Source: Pisolithus tinctorius
Taxonomy: Eukaryota > Basidiomycota > Agaricomycetes > Boletales > Pisolithaceae
Direction of reading: 5' to 3'
DNA length: 64,000 nt
Assembly: GCA_024663395.1 (NCBI GenBank)
Contig: JANFAH010000116.1
Span: 37,739 to 101,738, forward strand
Shown: one piece after another, positions 1-11,880 of the stretch
Layout: each line of letters starts with the position of its first letter
Position numbering within the stretch: the first letter of the stretch is position 1
Made by a program: the position numbers and the translations under genes
The notes under the pieces: model-generated
The model's input: only the letters and a program-made list of their open reading frames with translations
What the model was told of the DNA's origin: nothing
Database searches by the model: none

Positions 1-1525
1 GATCGAAACCGATGTCGAGAAGTAGTGAGTCACTTTTACAATCAATCGCTCTGAACATTGTCACTTCTCACATTTGACAACGACAGTGTTGCAAGTTTTC
101 CTCACTGGCAAAACCTTGCACACTTCAACCAAGTTATTCATGTCACTTTTTCAGATGGTAACAAGCTGGCCGATATCTCCAAGGTGCGTGTGTCCACTAC
201 CGGACGGCTGTCAATGAACTGTTTCCCTAGCAAATCTTCTATGCAGGGATCAATGTTTTGAAGAAGAGTATAACCCCTGAAGGGTACCAGCTCCTCCAAG
301 TCATCCGAAGCTACCTACAGCTTGATAGCCTCGTCAGCTTAGATGTCCAGACCGAACATACGGTTAACATGATCAACGACGAAATATTGACATTTGATCA
401 GACACTGAAGGTAGTTATATGCTTCGTGCTCATGTTAATTTGTTGTAATGTCATTTTCAGGACTACACCAAATGCGTCGTGAAGTCCAACATTGATGGTC
501 TGCGAACTGACTGGAATTTCCTGAAGGTCCACCTCTGGAAGCACATCGTTCGAGATATCTGCCTAAAGGGTGCCACACACAACTATAGCACTCGGCCCAA
601 CAAAAGTATGCATAAGCCAATCCGAGACACATATGAACACCGTTCGAACGGTAGAGATGTTCCTGCTCAGGTATGACAACCGTGTGTGCCAACATTCCTA
701 CTCACAGTCACTTTAAAATGCATGTTAGGTCTTGCAGGTAGATCATCAAGTTCTTGCTACGAAGCTTCTCAGATTGCATGTTGATCACCTCAAGAAATCC
801 GTCTCTGGGGAATCAGATCCAGAAGTTGATGCGGTCAGTGAGCATACCTCAGTTGATCATATTAAGCTTGGTGCACATGTCGTCATGACCCAAACCCTGA
901 AAGACTTGGAGGAAAATGGTCAGCCAGATATGGCATTCCATCGGTTCCGTCAAAGGTTCTGCGAGTTCCTTAATGACGCCCTTCCGGCATATGGATATCA
1001 AGTCAAGTCATGGATCTCCCTCCCGCTGACTTCACGGTATGTATCTACATTCTCATTATGCATTCATCTAGTTGAAACTGTGCTTGTGCTAAGGTTAAAG
1101 AATACTGTTATCTGCTGGTCAACTACGAGTCAACTGTCACTTGGAACCAGTGCACAGATCGTCTCCACTGCAACCCATCATTTTTTGGTGTGCCCCGCTA
1201 TGACTGTGCACTTATTCAATACACTGAGACAGAAACCGCCTTCGTTCGTCTCATCTGCATGTTTTCCTGTGTCATTCCAGACATAGGAAACATGGAATTT
1301 ATCTTGGCACAACCCTTCACGACAAGGATCAGACCGGCCCGCACTATTGATCGCGATCTCAGACTCAAACATGTCAAGACAGTTCCGCAGGCTGCATCCA
1401 TCTTCATACCGTTGTGCTCGATCATCCAAGGGGCTGTTCTAGCACCTGACACCGAACATGATGACGAATTTTTTGTTGTTGAGCAGCTTGATAGTGATAT
1501 GTTCCTACGGACACAGGCGATGTAG
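1..1525 (+). pseudogene. Plavaka-like transposase, C-terminal part (5' end outside window)
   Basis: Spliced by eye, the plus strand reads as the C-terminal third of a protein type very common in Agaricomycete transposons. One stretch has a GLRTDWNFLKVHLWKHI-like segment followed by KGATHNYSTRPNKSMH and PIRDTYEH. The last stretch runs from PRYDCALIQY to the terminal DSDMFLRTQAM at 1525. Plausible introns are 25-80, 183-245 or longer, about 412-460, 670-728 and about 1038-1092. The reading frames on the two sides of the last intron do not join without a one-base shift, so I call it a probable pseudogene. The Plavaka-like (CACTA-related) label rests on remembered family resemblance, not a search. 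The N-terminal catalytic part would lie left of the window. Little CpG remains. Confidence 0.5.
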
Positions 1526-2084
1526 GTTACTTACCGTCTCTAGTGGCCTTCCAACCAGAGAATTTTGAGCACATTGCAGATGTCTGTTCTGACCCATCAC
1601 CGTCTTGTCCTTTGCAAGCCATCAACCATCCTAGCAAGGAAACCGAAGACTTGCAACACGCTCAGTAGTAGATCAAAGGTACTTGGGCGACAGATTGAAG
1701 CCAGCGTCGAGAAATAGTAAGTCACAATTAATACCGTTGGCAACCACTCTGGAACGGATCACATCAGACGCATGCCCAACTCTTTTCCCCCCTGCTGTAG
1801 AGCAAAGCGGTAAGTAGTAGGTGCACTGATGCAGGGCCATAGGGGGAATATGGTGAGGTCTGTTTCACTACTTGTTATGCCCACCACACGAAACTCAATC
1901 TACCAGATGCTGGACAGCAGGCTGCCAGAGTGGACAACGGTCTTGTTTTTTTTATGTACGACGACAGAGATACGCTCTGACCAATGAAGTGTTGAAACTA
2001 CAGGGCAAAGGGATGTATATAGGTCCTCAAGGCTGTTGAAGCCTCAAAGGCGAAGAAACCACGATTCAGCTCCTCTTCCCTTCC
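1526..2084. other. Intergenic, with a short second copy of the transposase segment
   Basis: Around 1685-1725 the sequence resembles bases 1-30 (a VE(K/N)-coding end, then a GTAAGT or GTGAGT donor), so a second degraded copy of the same transposon segment appears to start here. I see no gene in the rest. Confidence 0.35.
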
Positions 2085-2534
2085 CTAGTCCTCCCTCTTC
2101 TGTTTTCCAAGGACCTTCTCGGACACAACTTGTTCAGCAAGGAAATGGTCCAGCGCGTAGACGACGGCTTGTAGGGTGTTGTGGAAAGTCAGAATCGAAT
2201 GGAAGTCGATGTCTGCGTCACACCTAATCGTCTCAGTGACAGGAACATCGTCGGCTGGGACATCAGGAGGGGGATAAGCATCGAGGGAGAGTAAAGCGGG
2301 GTCTATGGTGGAGGGCATAGCAATGGCAGCAGGAGCGGCCCATTCAGGGGGTGAACTGTTGGGAGAAAAATTCTAGTGGCGAGTCAATATCGACAGACTA
2401 GTACACAAGTGGAACGGAAGACATACCACCAAGCTGTACAAATTGCTGAACACGTCTGTCACTTCCTCAGCGGTCTTGGGCACATCAACAGGTGTCGAAG
2501 CGCTGTTGGGAATTTTGAACGCATCGGGGGACAT
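2085..2534 (-). CDS. Hypothetical protein, 131 aa, two exons
   Basis: Two exons join in phase 0. Exon 1 is 2534-2427, starts at ATG (MSPDAFKIPN) and ends at a GTATGT donor. The intron is 2373-2426 with a CACTAG acceptor. Exon 2 is 2372-2085 and ends with GKQKRED and a stop. The product is proline- and acid-rich in the middle (PPPDVPADDVP) and probably helical at the end (FHNTLQAVVYALDHFLAEQ). No domain or signal peptide is recognised. The clean intron and lack of stops make it look like a functional small gene. An upstream minus-strand stretch at 2740-2986 (with an ICCVCGCEAS segment) could be a further 5' exon, which I could not join. Confidence 0.45.
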
Positions 2535-3210
2535 GGGTGGGGCAGGGAAGGGGCAGATTTGAAGTCGCTGAGTGTGGAAGAGGAGATTTCGAGTTGAAGT
2601 CACTGAGCGTGGAGGGGGAATCAAAAGTCACGCCTCACAAGAGACCAACAGTCGACCATCAGCGAGGGGAATTTGTGAATGAGGCACAAGGTGAATTTCA
2701 TACAACGCGAGAACAGAAGCTACTAATTTAAACAGATACTGGACAAACGGAGACTGTGAGGATGCAAGAGCGCTGAAGATACTTGAGGTGGATATGCTAC
2801 TGACATGAGTTTACAGGCATACGGTAAGGCATCAGGAAACAGAATGAGCGTTGGCGATGCTTCGCACCCACAGACACAACAGATGCGTTGCTGGCCAGTC
2901 AAGGTCGCGATGGAACACATTTGAGTCAGACGAGTATTGAGAAGTTGAGCATACCCTTTCACCTTTGTATACAATTCATCATGCACTTACTCGCTGACTT
3001 TTTTCCTTGACGACGTCAGATCTTTGTACAGAATGCAGTATCTGGTCTTGTTTTTTTTCACATTTGCATGCACGTATACAAAACTCACAATACATGTTGT
3101 GAGCAAGACAAAGTCATTGTGTACTCGACCGGTCCCTCTCTGCAACTTTCCGTCCTGCCCATGGTTCGACCCACTATACATGCTTTTTCACACTCCGTTC
3201 CTGTTCCATC

Positions 3211-3645
3211 ATGTCGAGTAGCATGGCGTGGGTGTCTGCGAAGGTAGCACAAGCCGTTGCCACTGTATCTCCTGCTAAGACCATCCATGTGCCAGAGTAA
3301 GTGGTACAACCTAAACCGTTTCCAACACGCTAAATGTGCGAGACCGTTCGATCTTCATTCGCCGGGGGGAACCTGCCTAGCCTTCCACTCATGCATGAAG
3401 TCATATCCTCGTAGTGAGTACCTGCTTCTTGGAAGTATGTGTGGTGTTGATGTCGACCAGACCTTCTTGTCAACCTTCTGGATATAATCTCGGCACAGCT
3501 GGAAGCGATTCAATGGATTACTTTAGAAGAAATCAGGAGTAAGGCTGCCTTCTACTTCTTCATACATCTCTCGGTTCTGTCTCGTCTTCTGACTAAAGCA
3601 TTTCCTTACAGTGAACGTCGCCCTCTTCTTAATTCATGCCCATAG
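3211..3645 (+). CDS. Hypothetical small protein, about 76 aa, four exons
   Basis: The model has exons 3211-3296, 3343-3413, 3499-3538 and 3612-3645. All three introns are GT-AG (GTAAGT, GTGAGT and GTAAGG donors); the first and third have CTAAA-like branch sites just before the acceptor. The product begins MSSSMAWVSAKVAQAVATV, continues through EPFDLHSPGGTC and ends RRPLLNSCP. The N-terminus could be a short amphipathic or targeting helix. No family is recognised. Support is only the consistent frame through four exons and good splice signals, so a chance model cannot be excluded. Confidence 0.35.
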
Positions 3646-4442
3646 ACGCCCCCAATTATCACCACTTTCCTGGGGCACACAGCATCTGGCTTGGTCGCAC
3701 AATCATGCTGTGCCTCTAGGACTGCGCACCCACCAGCAGACGCACAGCCCACACCTCAATGGGCACGACCAGCTCGATTAGATGTCAACGGCTCAACTTG
3801 AAATCACTACGATTCTGTGAGACGACCTTACGCAGATAGCAGGTGGTTCGAATGTGTTGCCTCATGGGATTCGGTATTTTGGCAACCCTGAAAATTGCGC
3901 TATGACAGATTTGGATCCAAGGAGTCATGCAAGGTTAGAGGAGGTGGAGAGGTTATGGAGAGTGCCATGGAGAACGTGGCCGATGGACAAGTTCCAGACA
4001 GGTGTGAGATGTGGATTCGGAGGAGTCACAAGGTGTCGGCATGAAGTAGAAAGAAGGGTGTAGCTATGGGAGACTTGATCGTATTTTGGGTGGATCATAG
4101 GTGTAGGTGGATTCTGAATGATGCACCCACTGATGATGGGGGAGTTTCGGGAGAGGATGATCATGAGTTGTACTCGTTCTCCTCTAGTTTTGCATGCTGA
4201 TCTGGTGCATTGGCAGGCCTAGACAATGAGTACAGGTACTAGTCTTATGTTGAAACCCATCCCGCCCATGTGGTTCTCTCCCAAGGGTCCCAGCAGGAGG
4301 CTGTGGACATACTACATTGGTCCTACACAGATCGGCTGCTCGCCCATCCTCAACTGATTCAGCCGCCTTTTAGTCAGGAGGAGTGTCAGGAACCGTTGAG
4401 ACTACTCAATGGTGAGGCTGGGACATTTCCATTCAGTTCTAC
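3646..4442. other. Intergenic, nothing recognised
   Basis: Only short shadow reading frames occur here. I see no repeat, RNA gene or conserved protein segment. Confidence 0.4.
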
Positions 4443-4675
4443 TTGTCTGATTTTTTTTTTCGACAAATCCGAGGCAGCAATCCACTCTTTCGTACACATG
4501 CATGGTCGCTCGCGTTCTTCTACGTGCCGGTGAGTTTTTGCACCATACCCCTCGCCAGTGTTATGTTCTTACAGGCTAACATTCTTCATCAGCTCATTGG
4601 CATCAGGTCAATTTCAGGCCACACAAACCGCTCCCACGAGACATCATCACCGCACACACATCAAGGCAGACCCCG

Positions 4676-5307
4676 ATGCTACGCACGGCGGTCGAGATAT
4701 TGATCGGTATACTGTGCCTTGGCATCCCATTCTTGTTCGTGGATCGAGCAAGATATAGCGGCCATTTTGATGTGGAGGGGAATGCAAGCATGCAGAGTAG
4801 TGCGCCACTGTTTGTTGTCGGTGCTTGTACCTGTCTCATGGTGAGGGTTAATCGTTATGATGATAGTCGTACTCATTCCTAACTTCTTTTCCTTCCCTGC
4901 TTTCTGTTTGCGCAGTCTGCAATTATCCTCAGCGCCTCTGTCATGCTTATCTCGTTCCTGGGACTGGATGGTATCGCACACATTGGAGGTCCAGTTGCCA
5001 TTTCATGTTCCATTCTGAGCATGGTTACATCTTTCCTGTCTATTTTCCAGTATAAAGCAGAGTTGCCACAGGGTTCTGCAGCTGTTCATCATGCAGCTGC
5101 TGCTGCCCATGAAGGGTTTGTATTTCTCCTGGTGAGTTTGCAGTTCCCCATTATCGCTCCTATCCCTAACTCATCTCAAACCACTTACAGCGCCAAAGCA
5201 AAATTCTGCTCTCTCTTCCGCTAGTTTTTCTCACGTATTCTGTGGCTGGGTTCATCACCAGTGTCATTGTCTACACTAGAATTTGTAACATTACACGAAC
5301 AGAATAA
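4676..5307 (+). CDS. Small multi-pass membrane protein, 165 aa, three exons
   Basis: Exons 4676-4840, 4916-5131 and 5191-5307 join in phase 0 with GTGAGG/GCAG and GTGAGT/ACAG borders. The product has four likely membrane helices: near residues 5-22 (LIGILCLGIPFLFV), 40-70 across the first junction (VVGACTCLM then SAIILSASVMLISFLG), 75-100 (ISCSILSMVTSFLSIF) and 132-155 (LLSLPLVFLTYSVAGFITSV). The central loop is histidine- and alanine-rich. It ends ICNITRTE. Unnamed four-helix proteins of this kind are, from memory, common in Agaricomycetes; function is unknown. There may be additional 5' exons at 4443-4530 and 4575-4620, because reading frames with a GTGAGT donor lie there. The gene is intact, unlike the transposon genes around it. 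Confidence 0.6.
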
Positions 5308-5866
5308 AACAGCTGTAATATTATAACCAGAAAGAAAGCAAGAAAAAAGCTCCCAAAAGGTCAGTTTCAGATTCAAGTTAACGTCGAGTCAATTCACGTG
5401 ACAATGCCACAACCTTGCGTCATCGCATACTATTCACTCACGATTCATACCACATCAACATCGATCCCCGGAACACATGGTCGATTACATATCAAAAGGG
5501 ACTAAGGTGAGCAACTTTCGTACCGTAGTTGCCTACTGCTGATGGCATTGTCAAATCGTGCTTTATTATGTCCTCAGACCAGCTCAATAGCTGGTTATGT
5601 CCAACCGCTGACATCCAACCTGCTGACGGTCTGCCATGTGGATTCCCTGAGGCTACTACTATGTACGTATTGCTTTTTTTTTGTACAATTCAAAATTTCC
5701 GTATTCATCTAAGAGCACCCAACTGGCAGGTGTCGACCTCCATCAGGATTTGCGACATCCATGGCCCTTAATAAGGAGAATAAAGGGAGGCTTGCAAAGG
5801 TTCACAACCATCCATGTGTGGCCTTACCATTTCCTCTGATCCTTGACGTCCATTTCCTTCACTGAT
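5308..5866. other. Intergenic upstream of a pseudogene
   Basis: I see no coding sequence or repeat. The segment likely holds the 3' flank of the membrane protein gene and the former promoter of the pseudogene starting at 5867. Confidence 0.35.
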
Positions 5867-7817
5867 ATGGCACCCAGCGCTGCTTATGATGCCTTCAACT
5901 CTGATGCCGAGGACGGAGGTCCTGAAGACTTCAACCTTGACGAAGGGACAGACAATACTGACTTGGAAGACCTGGACAGCGACGCCGAACACCACAGGTG
6001 ACTTACTCATGTTCCTGGACCTCAAGCTGATGTTGCTGAGCTGCGAGCAGTATGTATTTATACATTCTTGTTCGTGATAAGTCACCAGGCATTAGTGCTG
6101 ACATGATGCTAGGCTCTCAGTGTTGTGCAGCGAGCATACACCGAATGCCGCAAGGAACTGTGCCAGACAAGGAAGGCTCTCTTCAAAGCCAATAGCCAGC
6201 GTTCCAAGCGGTCCAGGAACGCATCTAGCAAGTCAAACAGCCTCACGACTCGTATTGAGCAAGAAGCAAAGAAATACCTCCTCCTGTATCATTTTTTCAT
6301 CATTCAAAGCCTTTTCCCAGCAGCTCCGAATCCCAATGCTGATCAACGCGATCCAGCACGGTGGAAATCACAGGATGGGAAGCTCAAGGGCGCTCTGACT
6401 GAGCTTTACGAGATGATTCCTGTGGATTTACATGAGTCGATGGTAACCTACAAGCAATTTGGCTCCATGGTACGTGTAATTCCAACCTTGGTGACCACTA
6501 ACGTATTAATTTGTTTTAAGTTTGTACAAGCGCATGGTCAGGAGAGATCCAATGTCCTCAAAGTCATCAAGGACTGTGCTGGCGCGTTATTCGCTCCATA
6601 TAACATTTCACCGGATCTCTTTACTGGAAAGCCCACTTGTAAGAAGGACAACAAGGCATGCCTGGTGCTCTTGAAGAAGGATGGAGTCGGAGAATACACC
6701 TGTTTTGCACCCATTCTTTTTGCAGATCCTAAGCAGATGGTTACTGGAGGCTTCTTGAAGAGTCCCGTCCTAGTTAAGGTAAGCATGCACGGTTCAGTGC
6801 CGCTCTTATTCGAAAATTGATTTCAGCCCATAGGTTATCTGTGTCCTGATGTTTGGAAAATCAATCCTCACAGAAAACAAACGTGGACGGCCCCCAGCCA
6901 GGGGTCAGAAGATGGGCGTGCTGAGTGTTACTGAGGGCCTGATTGCTGGTGCCTGCATCTTGGTGAGGGTGTCCATGGTCACTGCTAGTACATGCTGATG
7001 TCAATATCATACCAAGGTTCGATTCCTATTGTCGCATGATCCTGAATTAAGTGCTACCGGTGCAGAAACGCAGGTCAACTACCGATCAGAATACGATTTC
7101 TACCTCGAGAAGCTTTTCAAAGCATCTCCTTGGGCTGTCAGCGTGATGAATTTCTTCAACCAGGAAGTCTTTGGGAAGGGGTCTCAATTGGCGAATGTCG
7201 AATCCGAGGTATTTGCTAATGTGGAGCAGCTGCATACTTGGGAAGATGAATTTTTAGATGAACTCGACAACATTGACCCTGCTGAGAGTCACACCCTGCC
7301 CGTTTCCACACTGCATGACCCCAATGCCCCTGGCGGCCGTGATTCAGATCTATGTGACTCCAATCTGTCATCGGTCTCCCGTGCTCCATCACCTGTTGCC
7401 GGCTCGGTCACTCATTTCAATCCCCCTCACTCTCATCCAGCTAGTGTCACTGCTGCACAAGCTGATCTCGGTGCTCAAACTATTTCTGGTGCTTCTCGTT
7501 GATCGTCCCCTTCTATCTCAATTGGGCAGCCGATTTCAAACAGTGGTGTTGAGGTGTCAGCAGTGACCATTGCTGTTGGTCAGATGAATGTGTCTGGCCC
7601 AGCTGAGGCTGAAACATCTCGATCCCAACAAGCAATTCCAGTCGTGAGTCGCTGGCGCAGCTCAGCCACTCAAAAGGCGATTCCAGCCATTCCCGAGGTG
7701 GTTCCCGAGGCTCTTACAACTGATATTCGTGCTACTGAACCAGGTCTGGAACCTACCTGCTGTGGTCACCGTGCTACTGCTACAAGGTCCTCAAAACCGA
7801 AGAAGACGAAGGTTTGA
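5867..7817 (+). pseudogene. Unnamed Agaricomycete protein family, about 575 codons, two in-frame TGA codons
   Basis: Exons are 5867-6049, 6113-6469, 6521-6778, 6834-6962 and 7017-7817, all joining in phase 0. The N-terminus is acidic (DAEDGGPEDFNLDEG), followed by a basic-helical region (TECRKELCQTRKALFKA) and the segment LFAPYNISPDLFTGK. Next comes a membrane-like or buried stretch (VICVLMFGKSIL), then RGRPPARGQK, FLLSHDPEL and a long Ser/Pro-rich tail ending KPKKTKV. From memory, this layout matches an abundant unnamed family in Agaricomycetes that sits near transposons. Two TGA codons interrupt the frame, at 5999-6001 and 7500-7502. The reading frame stays open and sensible on both sides, so each was probably CGA (Arg) before a C-to-T change at CpG. 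Function unknown. Confidence 0.6.
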
Positions 7818-8996
7818 ATTAATAGCAGTACCAGGTGTCACTCATGTGCTGGGTTTCTATATGTTCTACGGTCTTTGATTTAGATTGCATCCCATTATAT
7901 TAGATGCAATTCATGTTTCAAGGTCACGTAGATCTACTTGTAATACGTTCATTCGCTGCAATCATACATCATCGCTGTCGTCCTCTGGAATTACCTGATC
8001 TGATTTCTTCTGAGTCATTCAAACTCCGCTGGCTATATTATAAGCGACTCACCCCTCTTCTCACGCCTTGTTGTCTCCCGCATTGTTGTCCTGGTTCATT
8101 GCATTGTCGTACGGTGTTGTCGCTGTTATCCACCTTGTCGTGCTCGTTTGTCGTTGTCCATTGCCTGGGGAGTGGGTTCGAGGGTCGAGGTATGTTTCCC
8201 CCATGACACTATTATTACTTCTGACGTTAACTTTTTTCAAAGTTCCAGACAACTCGTGACAGCGTTGTGTGTCGACGCTAGCTCCATTGTCCTATTGCTC
8301 GATGCTATGAATGCCTCTTGTGCAACACTTATTCTATCTTCCTCATCCCATCGCCCCATATCGCTGCTCCCATTGGTTCACTAATCTCGTAAGTATTTTA
8401 ATTACACTGTAAGCTATGATCTGATGGTTGTCCACAGCGTATGCATTTGCTTTCGTCCTTGTGTCATCGTTGCAATGACCCCCATACTTACGTTGAGCTG
8501 CTGTCCTTTCCTCCCCTTACTGCTCTTAGTCACTCATTGTCTGCTTTGCATATCCACTCACACCACTGGCATTATTAAGTAGAACTCTCCAATTATTACT
8601 ACCACTCGTCTATACATCAATAAGTAGCGATTTCCGAATGGAATTTTAACCATTGTCACGAGTGTACCAAGGCAAAATGAAATAACAATGGATCGTCAAA
8701 ATATTAATAAATAATAATGGTTAGTATACATTGTGATGAGTTCCACTGGTATTACTATGGGTTCTTCGCCATTGCCATGCCATTATAAGTACTTATTAGG
8801 CCACAGCAATATAATACCATGATTAGGTAAAATAATGAGTTATCAAAGTCATAATCATGAGATGACGTGTGATTTCAACCGCATGTTCATGGAAAGTGGG
8901 TGGCGTTACAAGTCATTAAAAGGCAGCGTGGGAAATCCGCTCCTATTAAGGTATGCTAATGACTTGTCATGGATCTAGGAAATTTGCGACATCTTG
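7818..8996. other. Intergenic, AT-rich toward the right
   Basis: No supported gene. The part right of about 8560 is AT-rich with short ATTAT-rich stretches. The region ends at the left edge of the 8.6-kb element. Confidence 0.4.
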
Positions 8997-10190
8997 TGGT
9001 ATATGATAAGTTTCAGTATGACCACCCAACTTCCTCCTCTCCATATATTTGTTCTTCGTTGTTCCACACATCTTAACCTCACTTACAAATGTTATGGGGT
9101 GATTTCAATGTGGGGAAATCCTGGAGAACACAGTATTTAGTGGTATATGATAGGTTTCGGTATGTTGACCTGACCTCCCCCTGTCTATATTTTGCTAGGC
9201 GATGGTAGCCATTGTTTGACATGTCTTGACCACCTTTACCAATGTCAGTAAGACCATCCACAGTGGTAGAAATCTGACAAACTCTGACTCTGACAGTATA
9301 TGATAAGTTTGTGCATGACCACCTGACCTCCCCCAGTCTATATTTTGCTAGGCAATGTTCTCCATTGTCTGCCATGTCTTAACCACATTTACCAATGTCA
9401 GAAAGACTATCCATGATGTAGCAACTAACCTAACCTGACAAATGCTTTCTCTGATGGTATATGATAAATTTGAGTATGACCACCTGACCCCCCCCCCCTT
9501 TCTATATTTTGCTAGGTGATGTTCACCATGGTTCATCATGTCTTCACCACCTTTACCAATGTCAGTAAGACTATCTACAGTGGTAGAAACCTGACAAACA
9601 CTGGGTCTGATGGTATATGATAAATTTGAGCATGACCACCTGACTTCCCCCAGTCTATTTTTTGCTAGACCACATTCTCCACTGTTCCCCATCTCTTAAG
9701 CCCCTTTACCAATGTTCCCAAGACTATCCACAGTGGTAGGAACTTGGCAAACGCTTGTGTCAATGGTATATGATAAGTTTGAGCAGGACCACCTGACCTC
9801 CCCCTGTTTATATTTTGTTAGACCATGTTCATCATTGTTCATCATGTCTTGACCACCTTTACCAATGTTGGTAAGACCATCCACAGTGGTAGAAATATGA
9901 CGAACACTGACTCTGATGGTATATGATAAGTTTGTCCATGACCACCTGACCTCCCCCAGTCTATATTTGGCTAGGTGATGTTTGCTATTTTCCACCATGT
10001 CTTAACCAACTTTACCAGTGTCAGCAAGGCTATCCACAATATAGCAACCTGACAAATGCTTTCTCTGATGGTATATGAGAAATCTGAGTATGACCACCTG
10101 ACCCCTCCCCCCCCCTTTCTATATTTTGCTAGACCATGTTCCTTGTTGTTCAGCATGTCCCACCCACCTTTAACGATGTAATTAAGGCCA
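8997..10190. repeat. 153-bp satellite array, copy A, degenerate
   Basis: TATATGATA landmarks fall at 9000, 9144, 9297, 9458, 9614, 9767, 9920 and 10072, giving steps of 144-161 bp around 153. Each unit also carries GACCACCTGAC and TATTTTGCTAG. Because 153 is divisible by three, open frames of about 100 codons survive on the minus strand; I regard them as by-products, not genes. CpG sites typical of the 39-41 kb array (GTTCGCCATTGTTCGTC) appear here as CA or TG. Confidence 0.85.
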
Positions 10191-10196
10191 TCTAAG

Positions 10197-11728
10197 TCAC
10201 TTGGATCCAGTTTGCTGCTGTTGTCCATGATGCATTCTGCCTATTATGCCTACATGTGTTTTCAATGTAATAATCTGTGTAGAGGGGCCAGGTGCTATGG
10301 TGCTGACAGTCTGAAAAATCTTTGAAATATCACATACTGGTGCATGATCCCACTGCTGCTCTTTATTCAGTTCTACCACAGCATCTGACACTACCAATGC
10401 AGTATTTAGCCTCCCAATCATCACCCTGGCCTCTTCCAATTCCTTTCTTTCTGTTCAATGGCTGGTATTTGTTTGGGTCAGGGTTCTACAGCCAAGAAAG
10501 AGCCTACATCATATGTAACACTCTCTGCCTTCTGCAAAACAGAAGGAGCATCAATAATACACATATGACTTCTGTGCCTGTTGGATCAGGTCACTGGTCA
10601 TATGATTTTGTAGACCAGTTTCAACCTCCTGTCTCTGCCTGTTCTGTGCTGCTCTGACCTCCTCCCACATACTCATCATAACCTCACCATTGCCCACCAC
10701 ACCACCCTCATTTCCCCTGCATATCAGAATGCACAGGACACACACCTGAATATCCTGCAGTGAGAGACCTGTCCCATTTAGGACTTCCTTTGTGATGTCC
10801 AGGGGTCTGGTGCTTTTCTTTGCAAGTTTCTGTAAACAACTGCAGTGGAACCAATTTTTGCAGGTTCAACAATACCATTGTTCAGCTTTGTCTGGGTTAT
10901 ATGGTTTTTCACAGACAGAGCAAGCATGGAAGGGGCCCTGATGGGGTGTAGTTTATGTCAGGAGTTTTTCAAAAATTGGTGTGCCATTCATCCATACCTG
11001 GATGACTTGTTTACCATGTGTGCTCATGGTCCACTGTGTATACATCTCCTTGGGTCCTATCAAAGGACCAAAACACCTCTCTGCACTGAAAGATGTGATG
11101 TCTGCTGGTGCTATGCTCTCCATGAGCTTCCAAGCTGTATACAAAATTCAGGGATGTCTTACACATGATGGCCTCTGGTTCAATGATGTCATTGTGGTCC
11201 AATAGAACCAGCTCATTGTTGCCAATGTATTTTCTCATGCTGTTTGTGAGTGAGTCAAAGATACAAGGAACTTGATCACAGCTGGCTCACTTTTTGTCTC
11301 CTATATCGCTCCTGCTGTAGTGCCACTGTACTTCAACCCATGCCTTCTGTACTGCATGTCAGAAGGGTGGACACCCACATGGCACTGGAAGTCTCTTACA
11401 TTACTTTTCTTCAACCATTGGACTCTGATGTCCTTGATCACAGCATACCACAGGCTGCCATTGTTGCCATTTACAAAGATGCTAATTAAAGCTTCCATCA
11501 GTGAACGACATACCCATCCAGTCTTTTCTTACTTATCACCTCTTTGGAAGGTGTGGGTCATGTGTTCTGAAACTTCCTCCCTTCCATCCAGGATGTCTTC
11601 ACCTGCACCGGTGAGGTTCGTCACTGGCTGGATGAGCTTAAATGACTGCTGGTGTCTAATTGAGACCTACCACATAGCTTGGAGGATGATGGAAGGGAAA
11701 GAAAGGTCTTGTTGGATGGAGGGGCCAT
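10197..11728 (-). pseudogene. BAH-PHD-type chromatin reader, element copy A
   Basis: Counterpart of the gene at 47338-48877, read on the minus strand from an ATG at 11728 (MAPPSNKTF). A region with FVNG, SLWYAVIKDI and NELVLSDHNDIIEPEA resembles a BAH domain. A cysteine set C-x2-C ... C-x2-C with WFHCSC resembles a PHD finger. A coiled tail (RQRQEVETGL) and a final exon ending QQQQTGSK follow. In this copy the arginine before the second cysteine pair of the finger (YC-R-TC in copy B) is TGA, and another CGA after YVYY is TGA, so the gene is dead. A four-C run near 10790 keeps the frame here where copy B has lost one base, so A helps reconstruct B's original exon structure. Confidence 0.55.
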
Positions 11729-11880
11729 GTAGGGTTGGGAGGCAAAGTAAAAAGTCAGAGGGTAACCTGTGATGTCACTTGCAATTCTCGGTTAGCCAGG
11801 GCAGACCCTGAAAAATTTTCTTTGGGTTGGGCACGGCATTATGTGTTTGGGATTGGCAAAGAACCAACATTCCACCACCA
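11729..11880. promoter_or_regulatory. Divergent promoter region of element copy A
   Basis: About 150 bp separate the minus-strand start (11728) from the plus-strand ATG (11881). Both genes start outward, so this gap most likely holds a bidirectional promoter. No TATA box is evident. The same gap is present in copy B. Confidence 0.4.

Noticed and set aside
9079..9998. Minus-strand open frames of about 100 codons in the satellite (MADNGEHCLAKYRLGEVRW type)
   Set aside because: The 153-bp unit is a multiple of three, so frames stay open by chance. Frames differ between arrays, stops are frequent and no splice pattern or start is conserved.
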